From Actomonas aquatica (lineage in GTDB: Bacteria > Verrucomicrobiota > Verrucomicrobiia > Opitutales > Opitutaceae): DNA of 64,000 bases. A program made the translations under genes and the position numbers. How positions within the stretch are numbered: the first letter of the stretch is position 1; each line of letters starts with the position of its first letter. The notes beneath the pieces are model-generated. The model was not told where the DNA came from, made no database searches, and saw nothing but the letters and a program-made list of their open reading frames with translations. The DNA is taken from assembly GCF_019679435.2 (NCBI RefSeq), contig NZ_CP139781.1, forward strand, positions 2,232,001-2,296,000, written 5' to 3'. Shown here one piece after another: positions 37,447-45,224 of this stretch.

Positions 37447-40400
37447 CTTCGCCCGCTTACATCGAACTCCACGCGAGCAGCGCCTTCAGCTTTCTGCGCG
37501 GCGCTTCGCAACCCGCCGACCTCGCTGCCGAGGCCGCCCGCCTCGGCCTGCCCGCCATGGCCGTCTGCGACCGCGACGGCGTTTACGGCGCGCCCCGCTT
37601 CTACGCCGCCGCCCGCGAGCACGGCCTGCGTCCCCTCGTCGGTGCCGAGCTAACCCTGCTCGACGGCACCGCCCTGCCCCTCCTCGTCACCAACCGCACC
37701 GGCTACCAAAACCTCTGCCAACTCATCAGCCTCACCAAGCAAACGCCACGCCCGGATCCCGTATTGAACCGCGAGCGCAAACGTCCCTGCCACGCCACCT
37801 GGGACGAACTCGCCGCCCACGCCGAGGGCCTCATCGCCCTCACCGGCGACGCCGACGGCCCCCTGCTCTCCGCCTACCAACACGGCGGCCCCACCGCCGC
37901 CGCCGAGGCCCTCGCGCCCCTCCAACGCATCTTCGGTCCCGACCGCCTCTACGTTGAAACCCAACGCCACCGCGTGCGCGGCGAGGAACGCACCGTCTCC
38001 TTCCTGCGCGACCTCGCCGCCAGCACCGACCTGCCCTTGCTCGCGACCGGCGGTATCACCCACGCCACCCGCGACCGGCGCACCGTGACCGATGTATTCA
38101 CTTGCCTGCGACATCACACCACCCTCGATGCCGCCGGCCGCCTGCTCGCACCCAACGCCGAACGCCACCTGCACGCCCCGCGCGTCATGGCCCAGCGTTT
38201 CGCCGACCTGCCCGAGGCCCTCACCAACACCCTGCGCCTCGCCGACCGCCTCGAGTTCACCCTCTCCGACCTCGGCTACCGCTTCCCCGATTTCCCCACC
38301 CCGCCGTGGCACAACATGGCCTCGCTCCTCCGCGAGCAGGTCTACGCCGGCATCGTCGAGTTTGTGCCCGCCCTCACCGCCGCCTACCGCCGCCAAATCG
38401 ACGCCGAACTCGCCCTCATCTCCAAACTCGGGTTCGAGGGCTACTTCCTCATCGTCGCCGACATCTGCCGCTGGGCCCGCTCCCGCGGCATCCTCATCCA
38501 GGGCCGCGGTTCCGCCGCCAATAGCGTGGTCTGCTTCGCCCTGCGCATCACCGCCATCGACCCGGTCAAAAACCGCCTGCTCTTCGAACGCTTCCTCAGC
38601 GAGGGCCGCATCGGTGCCGACGGTCGCCCCTCCTGGCCCGATATCGATCTCGACCTGCCCAGCAGCGACCTGCGCGAATCGGTCATCCAAGAGGTCTACG
38701 CCCGCTATGCCCCCGACGGCGCCGCCATGACCGCCAACGTCATCACCTACCGCGGCCGCGGCACCACCCGCGAACTCGGCAAGGTGCTCTCCCTGCCCGA
38801 CGACGTGCTCGACCGTTTCTCCAGCCTCTTCCACGGCGGCGACTTTCCCCACACCCTTTCCCTCGAAGACCAGCTCCAGCAGTCCGGCCTGCCCGCCACC
38901 CATCCCCGCGCCGCCACCCTCGTGCGGGTTTACGAGCAGATGCGCGGTCTGCCCCGCCACCTCGGCCAACACTCCGGCGGCATGGTCATTTGCGGCGGCC
39001 GCCTCAACCAGGTCGTCCCGCTCGAGCCCGCCTCCATGCCCGGCCGCGTCGTCGTGCAATGGGACAAGGACGACTGCGAGGACCTCGGGATCGTCAAAGT
39101 CGACCTGCTCGGCCTCGGCATGATGGCCACCCTGCAGGACTGCTTCGAGCTCTGTAACCAAAATGGGGATACGCTCTCGCTCCAATCCATCCCGCCCGAC
39201 GATCCCGAGACTTTTCGCATGATGCAGGAGGCCGACACCGTCGGCGTGTTTCAGGTCGAAAGCCGCGCCCAGATGTCGACCCTGCGTCGTTTCAAACCGG
39301 CCTGCTTCTACGACGTCGCCATGCAGGTCGCCATCGTGCGCCCCGGCCCCATTGTCGGCAAACTCGTCCACCCCATCATCCGCCGCCGCCATCACGGCGA
39401 ACCGATCGTATGCCTCGACCCCGAGGTGCACGACCTGCTCCTCCCCATCCTCGAGCGCACTTACGGCGTCGTGCTCTTTCAGGAACAGATGCTCGCCTGC
39501 GCCATGGCCCTCGCTTCCTACGACGGCACCCAGGCCGAGGAACTGCGCCGCGCCATGGGCTTCTCGCGCGGCACCGAACGCCTCGAACGCGCCCTCACCC
39601 ACCTTCGCGCCGCCCTGCGCGTGCACGGTTGGTCCGACCGCATCGCCGACCTCCTCATCGAGTCCGCCTCCAACTTCGCTCTCTACGGTTTCCCCGAGTC
39701 GCACTCCATGAGTTTCGCTCTGCTGGCCTACGCCAGCACCTGGCTCAAAGCCCACCGCCCGGCCGAGTTTGTCTGCGCCCTGCTTAACAACCAACCCATG
39801 GGCTTCTACGGCCCCGCCACCCTCGTGCAGGACTCCCGCCGCCACGGCGTCACCTTCCTCCCCGTCTGCGTGCAAAAATCCGACTGGGCCTGCACGATCG
39901 AATACCCGGATCCTGCTGAGGGCCCTGCCCGCCGAAGCTCCGCCCCGCGGAGCGAAGCGCGGGTCCGCCTCGGCCTCTGCTACGTCAAGGGCCTCGCCGC
40001 CAAACCCACCCGCGCCATGCTCGCGGCCCGCGCCGAGCGCCCCTTCACCGACATCGAGGACTGGCTCGCCCGCACCACCTTCAGCGCCGCCGACCGCCGC
40101 GCCCTCGCCGCCCTCGGTGCCCTCAATACCTTCGCCGGCGACCGCCGTGCCGCCCTCTGGCAGGTCGAAGCCGCCTGGTCCCCCCACGAGCCCCTCTTCC
40201 AACGCACGTATCAACAAACTGAATTCGCCGCCCTCCAAGTGGCCGAGGCTTCCAGCCTCGGCGCGGCCCCTCCGTCACCGCCCCAATCCAAAATCGAGAC
40301 TCCAAAATCAAAAATCCTCGCCCCGATGTCCCGCGCCGAGCGCGTGGCCGCCGACTTCACCGGCATGGGCCTCACCGCCGGGGTGCACCCGATGGCGCAC

Positions 40401-40739
40401 ATCCGCGCCCGCCTGCCCGACGTCTGGCGCGCCGGTGATCTGCCCTGCGCCAAGGACCGCCAAACGGTCACCGTCGCCGGCAGCGTCATCTGCCGCCAAC
40501 GCCCCGGCACCGCCAAAGGCTTTGTGTTCATCTCCCTCGAAGACGAGACCGGCGTCGCCAACTGCATCGTCACGCCCGACCGCTTCGAACGTTACCGCCT
40601 CACCATCAACCTCGAGCCCGCCCTGCGCATCACCGGCAAACTCCAGGTCCAGCACGGCATCATCCACATCAAGGCCGAGCAGATCGAAGCCCTCCGCCTC
40701 GCCGACCTCCCCGCCCAAGCCTCCCACGATTTCCATTAA
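37443..40739 (+). CDS. dnaE2: Error-prone DNA polymerase DnaE2
   Basis: A 1098-residue C-family polymerase, the catalytic subunit of the SOS mutasome with ImuA and ImuB. The N-terminal PHP domain begins ASPAYIELHASSAFSFLRGA. The palm has the catalytic aspartates in WPDIDLDLPSSDL, and the later region carries RIVRPGPIVGKL-type signatures (AIVRPGPIVGKLVHPI) and a C-terminal OB fold (VAGSVICRQRPGTAKGFVFI). The start is TTG at 37443, in the flanking repeat; no ATG is near. Residues about 934-958 are encoded by a palindrome plus a CCAAAATC repeat, inserted before the conserved MSRAERVAADFTGMGLT segment. Confidence 0.94.
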   Translation: MASPAYIELHASSAFSFLRGASQPADLAAEAARLGLPAMAVCDRDGVYGAPRFYAAAREHGLRPLVGAELTLLDGTALPLLVTNRTGYQNLCQLISLTKQTPRPDPVLNRERKRPCHATWDELAAHAEGLIALTGDADGPLLSAYQHGGPTAAAEALAPLQRIFGPDRLYVETQRHRVRGEERTVSFLRDLAASTDLPLLATGGITHATRDRRTVTDVFTCLRHHTTLDAAGRLLAPNAERHLHAPRVMAQRFADLPEALTNTLRLADRLEFTLSDLGYRFPDFPTPPWHNMASLLREQVYAGIVEFVPALTAAYRRQIDAELALISKLGFEGYFLIVADICRWARSRGILIQGRGSAANSVVCFALRITAIDPVKNRLLFERFLSEGRIGADGRPSWPDIDLDLPSSDLRESVIQEVYARYAPDGAAMTANVITYRGRGTTRELGKVLSLPDDVLDRFSSLFHGGDFPHTLSLEDQLQQSGLPATHPRAATLVRVYEQMRGLPRHLGQHSGGMVICGGRLNQVVPLEPASMPGRVVVQWDKDDCEDLGIVKVDLLGLGMMATLQDCFELCNQNGDTLSLQSIPPDDPETFRMMQEADTVGVFQVESRAQMSTLRRFKPACFYDVAMQVAIVRPGPIVGKLVHPIIRRRHHGEPIVCLDPEVHDLLLPILERTYGVVLFQEQMLACAMALASYDGTQAEELRRAMGFSRGTERLERALTHLRAALRVHGWSDRIADLLIESASNFALYGFPESHSMSFALLAYASTWLKAHRPAEFVCALLNNQPMGFYGPATLVQDSRRHGVTFLPVCVQKSDWACTIEYPDPAEGPARRSSAPRSEARVRLGLCYVKGLAAKPTRAMLAARAERPFTDIEDWLARTTFSAADRRALAALGALNTFAGDRRAALWQVEAAWSPHEPLFQRTYQQTEFAALQVAEASSLGAAPPSPPQSKIETPKSKILAPMSRAERVAADFTGMGLTAGVHPMAHIRARLPDVWRAGDLPCAKDRQTVTVAGSVICRQRPGTAKGFVFISLEDETGVANCIVTPDRFERYRLTINLEPALRITGKLQVQHGIIHIKAEQIEALRLADLPAQASHDFH
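40242..40316. repeat. Palindrome plus CCAAAATC repeat inside dnaE2
   Basis: The perfect palindrome GCCGAGGCT-TCC-AGCCTCGGC (40242-40262, 9-base arms) is followed by an AT-rich repeat at 40284-40316 that matches 31 of 33 positions of the intergenic repeat at 31309-31341. The two are in frame and code a Ser/Pro/Lys-rich linker (SSLGAAPPSPPQSKIETPK) near the C-terminus of DnaE2. Confidence 0.85.
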
Positions 40740-40784
40740 TGTGCACTTTTTCTGCAAACTTGCACATTGTGCATTTTTTCTGCA
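40740..40784 (+). promoter_or_regulatory. Operator-like repeats upstream of satD
   Basis: TGTGCACTTTTTCTGCA (40740-40756) and TGTGCATTTTTTCTGCA (40768-40784) are 17-base direct repeats, 16 of 17 identical, with a 28-base period. Between them is the inverted repeat TGCAC-ATT-GTGCA (40761-40773). A TTGCAC at 40760 could serve as a -35. The array lies directly after the dnaE2 stop and before the SatD-family gene, so it probably binds a regulator that controls that gene; the regulator is not known. Confidence 0.6.
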
Positions 40785-40814
40785 CTTTTACTTTTATTGC
40801 AGATATTCCGCACG

Positions 40815-41468
40815 ATGAAGAATACGACCCAATTCATTTTCATGGCCGATGTGATTGGCAGCGAAGCCCATCCTTCACGCGCGCTGGGAACCCACCTCAA
40901 GGCCACCACGACCACCGCGAACCGGAAATTCGCAGAAGCACTGCGTTCGCCCCTCACCGTCACTTTGGGAGATGAGTTTCAGGGGCTCTGCACGAACCTT
41001 CGAGCGGGCATCGATCTCATTCTCTGGTTCGAACACCAGTTGCGCCAAAAGCCCCTCGAGGTGGCCAAAACGGCGCACCCCTATGCCCTGCGCTACGTTC
41101 TGCACGCCGGGCAAGTCGACACTCCCATCAACCCAGAACGCGCCCACGGCATGCTCGGACCAGGCCTGACCCACGCCCGTCGCACCCTCGAGGCCCATCG
41201 CCGCGGGGCTCCGCGCATTCAGGTCGATTTGCCGGACGCTCAACTTGCCTCGCGCCTCCAGAACCTCTTCGGCGTGCTGACAGCGCTGACCGACGATTTT
41301 AAGCCGGCCGACTTCACCTTCATCGAAGCCCTCTTCGCCACCACCGACAGCGAAAAACTGAGTCGCCAGTTCGACCGTCATCGGACCAGCATCGAACGTC
41401 GTCGCGTCACCCTCAAAATCGACGCCTGCCTGACCCTGGAACGCCTCCTCCGCGACCATGCCGATTGA
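40815..41468 (+). CDS. SatD-family protein
   Basis: A 217-residue cytoplasmic protein resembling the SatD family (named from the Streptococcus mutans acid-tolerance operon; biochemical role unknown). The typical opening MADVIGS, the central SPLTVTLGDEFQGLCTN and the later YVLHAGQVDTPINPERAHGMLGPG segments match the family pattern. A C-terminal helical region (IERRRVTLKIDACLTLERLL) could be a DNA- or partner-binding part. I chose the ATG at 40815 by the conserved start. The next gene overlaps its stop by 11 bases, so the two are translationally coupled. Confidence 0.8.
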   Translation: MKNTTQFIFMADVIGSEAHPSRALGTHLKATTTTANRKFAEALRSPLTVTLGDEFQGLCTNLRAGIDLILWFEHQLRQKPLEVAKTAHPYALRYVLHAGQVDTPINPERAHGMLGPGLTHARRTLEAHRRGAPRIQVDLPDAQLASRLQNLFGVLTALTDDFKPADFTFIEALFATTDSEKLSRQFDRHRTSIERRRVTLKIDACLTLERLLRDHAD

Positions 41469-41826
41469 GCTCAAACTGATCCTCTTTGCCACCGCCGTAT
41501 TCGTTATTGGCGAAGTGGTCGCTCGCCCCATCTTCGCCCGCATTCGACGCGCCTACGGCCCCCAACTCGCCCGCCCGCCGGGCGACGGACGAGTCGCGCA
41601 CCGCAAGGGTTTGCTTGAACGCCTCGTGCTCTACATCGGGCTCCTCCTCGGCTACGCGGTCATCCTCGCCGCCTTCGGCGCCTTCAAACTTGGCACGCGC
41701 CTGCAAAAGGACAGTGGCGACGAAATCACCAACGACTACTTCCTGATCGGCAACCTGACCTCGCTGCTGATCGTGCTGGCCGACATCATCGTGCTTCGGC
41801 TCATCCTCGGCCAACGCCCGTTCTAA
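41458..41826 (+). CDS. Small membrane protein coupled to SatD
   Basis: A 122-residue membrane protein with three predicted helices (about 5-22, 55-78 and 95-118) and a polar loop (RLQKDSGDEITNDYFLIG) before the last. It overlaps the satD-like stop by 11 bases, so the pair is almost certainly co-expressed. Similar small proteins with NDYFLIGN motifs accompany SatD genes in other genomes as I recall; no function is known. Its stop overlaps the convergent pseudouridine synthase stop by four bases. Confidence 0.75.
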   Translation: MPIELKLILFATAVFVIGEVVARPIFARIRRAYGPQLARPPGDGRVAHRKGLLERLVLYIGLLLGYAVILAAFGAFKLGTRLQKDSGDEITNDYFLIGNLTSLLIVLADIIVLRLILGQRPF

Positions 41827-42665
41827 GCTTCGGGCAACTCCGCCACGCCCATCCGCTCGCGCGTGAAGGTCGCCAGATCCTCCGGCCACGGCGCGCGGAA
41901 CACCCAGTCCACTCCCGCCGGCCGCAGATCGATCTCGGCGCAGTGCAGCGCCTGCCGCCGCAGCAGCAGCGTCGCCGCCAGCTCCTCGCTCCAGCCGTCG
42001 TCGATGAAGCGCAAAAACAGCCGCGGATCCGGCCCGTAAATCTTGTCGCCCACCACCGGGTAACCCAGCCACTGCGCATGCGCTCGGATCTGGTGTTTGC
42101 GTCCCGTCTGCGGTCGCACCTCCACCAGCGAAAACCCGTTGCGCACCACCCGCGGCAGGTAGTGCGTCACCGCCGCCTTGCCCTCCGGCGTCACCCAATC
42201 CTTCACGTGCACCGGACTCTCGTAGTCGCGCCCCAGCGGCTGATCCACCGTCACCGGCTCCGCCAACTCCCCCGTCAGCACCGTCAGGTAACGTTTCCCG
42301 ACTTTCCGCGTCATCATCGCCGTCTGCAACCGACTCGCCATGGCCGCGTTCTTGGCCATCACCACCACCCCGCTCGTCTCCCGATCGAGGCGAAACACCA
42401 GATGCATCGTGTCGAGCCCGGTGTATTCGCGCGCCGCGCCCACCAGACTCGAAGTCGGGCCGAACTTCGACGGGTGACACACCACCTCGCCCGACTTGCT
42501 CACCACCAACAGGTCGTCGTCCTCGTGCAAAATCCACGAGCGCAACTCATCCATGTCGATGAGCGTCACCCGATCCTCCCGAAACGGCCGCGGCGGCCAC
42601 GGCCCATACACCTGGGCCGGACTCAAGGACTGCTGCGCGGAATCTGTCGACGACGTATCGCTCAC
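41823..42665 (-). CDS. RluA-family pseudouridine synthase
   Basis: A 280-residue RNA pseudouridine synthase of the RluA group, which isomerises uridine in rRNA or tRNA. The catalytic aspartate is in VFRLDRETSGVVV and the RPQTGRKHQIRAHA motif is intact. There is no N-terminal S4 domain, as in RluA, RluB-like short members. I placed the start at GTG 42665 (VSDTSSTDSAQQ); a TTG at 42710 would extend the frame with a poorly conserved leader, and ATG 42554 would shorten it. The target site cannot be predicted. Confidence 0.87.
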   Translation of the reverse strand: MSDTSSTDSAQQSLSPAQVYGPWPPRPFREDRVTLIDMDELRSWILHEDDDLLVVSKSGEVVCHPSKFGPTSSLVGAAREYTGLDTMHLVFRLDRETSGVVVMAKNAAMASRLQTAMMTRKVGKRYLTVLTGELAEPVTVDQPLGRDYESPVHVKDWVTPEGKAAVTHYLPRVVRNGFSLVEVRPQTGRKHQIRAHAQWLGYPVVGDKIYGPDPRLFLRFIDDGWSEELAATLLLRRQALHCAEIDLRPAGVDWVFRAPWPEDLATFTRERMGVAELPEA

Positions 42666-42758
42666 CGCCGCACCCAACACCGCCAAGTAAATCCGAGCGA
42701 GACCGAACAACGGATTGAAACAAAAACCATCCCCTCCTAGAAATTAGGGAATACAGGT

Positions 42759-43475
42759 ATGCAAACCACAGTGTCCATAAACCCCATCATTTCAAAATGG
42801 TATAGCGTGAGAAGCGTGTGGGAAGATTTAGACAGGTCCCACATCGCACGATGCCATGAAATTTTAGACTACGCATTCTACCTACTAGACGCTGACTCCC
42901 CAAATAGAGATGAGCGAGGCAGTATAGTCATACACCTCAATAAAATCGTCGAACTAAGGACCAAAGAACTAAATGAGACATACAAACTAAAACACTTCTA
43001 CCCAGGAACAAGAAACCAGCTCGAACGCCTTGAGTGCCTCGGCATAGTTCGCCCCCACCTAATGAACAAACTCTCCAGAGTTCGTAACATTTTTATACAC
43101 AACGATTCCGAACCACCCACAAACAAGGAACTTCGAGACTTGGGTGAATTCTGCTGGTATTTCCTTCAATCCACCAATCCATACCTCTCAGGGAGAACTT
43201 CAGAGATTGAACTGAATGAAATCGGATCCCTCGCAGAAACCGACATGTCAATTTCAGTAAAAACCGAATTCGACTCCCCTGAACCCGAAATAGAATTAAC
43301 AGCACGAGGAACCAGTGAAATAATCCGATTCGGGCCAATCGATGGCTGGTGGCAATTTCCTAATTTTAAACCAATCGGCCCACTGGGCCATGAGTTTCAT
43401 TTTGTCGAAATAGACAATGTCCCAAAAGACGAAATAAAAGAAATCCTACTTCAAAAATTCTTCACGGTTTTATAA
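42759..43475 (+). CDS. AT-rich gene of unknown function, HEPN-like
   Basis: A 238-residue protein with base composition far below its neighbours (roughly 43% GC by eye against about two-thirds). The N-terminal half is helical; residues 104-116 contain KLSRVRNIFIHND, an R109-x4-H114 arrangement like the HEPN RNase motif and the basic core of DUF4145-type proteins. The C-terminal half is acidic and beta-like (GTSEIIRFGPIDGWWQF). It lies 5 bases before xynB and 48-93 bases from rluA-like sequence, and looks inserted. HEPN-type ribonuclease/defence activity is inference; no toxin-antitoxin partner is visible. Confidence 0.75.
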   Translation: MQTTVSINPIISKWYSVRSVWEDLDRSHIARCHEILDYAFYLLDADSPNRDERGSIVIHLNKIVELRTKELNETYKLKHFYPGTRNQLERLECLGIVRPHLMNKLSRVRNIFIHNDSEPPTNKELRDLGEFCWYFLQSTNPYLSGRTSEIELNEIGSLAETDMSISVKTEFDSPEPEIELTARGTSEIIRFGPIDGWWQFPNFKPIGPLGHEFHFVEIDNVPKDEIKEILLQKFFTVL

Positions 43476-43479
43476 ATTC

Positions 43480-45060
43480 ATGATCAAAAATCCCATCCTG
43501 CCCGGCTTTAATCCCGACCCGTCCATCGTCCGCGTCGGCGACGATTATTACATCGCCACCTCCACCTTCGAGTGGTTCCCCGGCGTGCAGATCCACCACT
43601 CCCGCGACCTCGTGAATTGGGAGCTCGTCGCCCGCCCGCTCGACCGCCCCTCCCAGCTCGACATGATCGGCAACCCCGATTCGGGCGGTATCTGGGCACC
43701 CTGCCTGTCCTACAGCGACGGCCTCTTCTGGCTCATCTACACCGACGTGAAGCAGTGGACCCACACCCGCTACAAGGTCACCCACAACTACGTCGTCACC
43801 GCCCCCAGCATCACCGGTCCGTGGAGCGAACCCACCTACCTCGACTCCGCCGGTTTCGACGCCTCGCTCTTCCACGACGACGACGGCCGCAAGTGGTATC
43901 TCTCCATGATCTGGGATCACCGCACCGGCAAAAATCAGTTCACCGGCACGCTCCTCCAAGAATTCGATCCGCAGACCCGCACCCTCATCGGTCCGCGCAA
44001 AAACATCTTCAAAGGCACCGACCACGAATTCACCGAAGGTCCGCATCTGTATAAGAAAGACGGATACTACTACCTCCTCGTGGCCGAGGGCGGCACTTGG
44101 TATACGCACGCCGCCACCATCGCCCGCTCCCGCACGATCGACGGCCCCTACGAGGTCGACCCGCTCAAACACTTCCTCACCTCCAAGGACGACGAATCCG
44201 CCACCCTGCAAAAAGCCGGCCACGCCTCCCTCGTCCAGACCAAGTCCGGCGCTTGGTATGTGGTGCACCTCACTGGTCGCCCGCTGCGTGACAAACGCTG
44301 CACCCTCGGCCGCGAGACCGCCATCCAGCGCTGCTCCTGGGAACCCGAGGGTTGGCCGCGCCTCAGTCACGGCGGTTGCGTGCCGACCGTCGACGTCGAG
44401 GACGACGGCCTGCCGCTCACCAGCCCGACCCCGCCCTCCCGCTCCCACCGCGAGGAGTTTGATACCGCCGACCTCTCCATTCACTTCCAAGCCCTGCGCC
44501 GCCCCATCACCAAGGATTGGTTGGAGCTCACCGCCCGTCCCGGTTGGGTGCGCCTCCACGGCGAAGAGCCCACCACCTCCAACTTCCGCCAAGCCCTCAT
44601 CGCCCGCCGCCAACAGGCCTTCGATGTCGAGGTGACGACCCGCGTGGATTTTGACCCGGTCGACTTCAAACACATGGCCGGCCTCATCGCCTACTACGAC
44701 ACGACCAACCACTACTACCTGCGCATCACACGCGACGAGGAACTCGGTCGCTGCCTCGGCATCATCCGCACCGATGCCGGCGACACCGGGGAATTGCCCG
44801 ACGTCGAGACGGCCCTGCCCGACGCCGGTCCCGTGCACCTGCGCGTGACCATCCACCGCGAGGCCCTCCAGTTCAGCTACTCCCTCGACGGCAGCACTTG
44901 GATCGCCATCGGCCCCGAACTCGACGCCACCATCCTCTCCGACGACTACCACTCACTCGGCTTCACCGGCGCCTTCATCGGCCTCAGCGCCCAGGACCTC
45001 AACGGCCACGGCCACCCCGCCGATTTCGACTACTTCGACTACCAGGAATTGTCGGAGTAA
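43480..45060 (+). CDS. xynB: GH43 beta-xylosidase/arabinofuranosidase
   Basis: A 526-residue cytoplasmic-type GH43 enzyme (no signal peptide), acting on xylo-oligosaccharides. The N-terminal five-bladed propeller has the catalytic residues in their usual places: NPDPSIVRVGDDYY (Asp base), GFDASLFHDDDGRKW (Asp) and HEFTEGPHLYKKDGYYYL (Glu acid). A C-terminal beta-sandwich (about 320-526) completes the subfamily-11 layout. The ATG at 43480 has no visible ribosome site; the AT-rich gene ends five bases before it, so that gene may have displaced the native leader. Confidence 0.93.
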   Translation: MIKNPILPGFNPDPSIVRVGDDYYIATSTFEWFPGVQIHHSRDLVNWELVARPLDRPSQLDMIGNPDSGGIWAPCLSYSDGLFWLIYTDVKQWTHTRYKVTHNYVVTAPSITGPWSEPTYLDSAGFDASLFHDDDGRKWYLSMIWDHRTGKNQFTGTLLQEFDPQTRTLIGPRKNIFKGTDHEFTEGPHLYKKDGYYYLLVAEGGTWYTHAATIARSRTIDGPYEVDPLKHFLTSKDDESATLQKAGHASLVQTKSGAWYVVHLTGRPLRDKRCTLGRETAIQRCSWEPEGWPRLSHGGCVPTVDVEDDGLPLTSPTPPSRSHREEFDTADLSIHFQALRRPITKDWLELTARPGWVRLHGEEPTTSNFRQALIARRQQAFDVEVTTRVDFDPVDFKHMAGLIAYYDTTNHYYLRITRDEELGRCLGIIRTDAGDTGELPDVETALPDAGPVHLRVTIHREALQFSYSLDGSTWIAIGPELDATILSDDYHSLGFTGAFIGLSAQDLNGHGHPADFDYFDYQELSE

Positions 45061-45070
45061 AAGCTCCCGC

Positions 45071-45106
45071 CGCGGCGGTCCGGTTCATTCCACCGGACTG
45101 CCGCGC
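45071..45106. terminator. Hairpin after xynB
   Basis: A 14-base stem (45071-45084 against 45092-45105, one G-U pair) with a 7-base loop lies 11 bases after the xynB stop. It lacks a T run, so it may be a transcription end, an RNA-stability element or a degraded REP. Confidence 0.45.
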
Positions 45107-45224
45107 AACTCACCCCCGGGCGCGGGCATTTCGTCCCAGCGCACTCGAACCTTCACTGGCCCTCGCCCCTCTTGGCGCCGGTAATACCCCCTATTAACCC
45201 CGCTTGATCCCCACTCCTCCGACC

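Noticed and set aside
37650..40238. Long minus-strand frame opposite dnaE2
   Set aside because: No family motif; DnaE2 on the plus strand is unambiguous.
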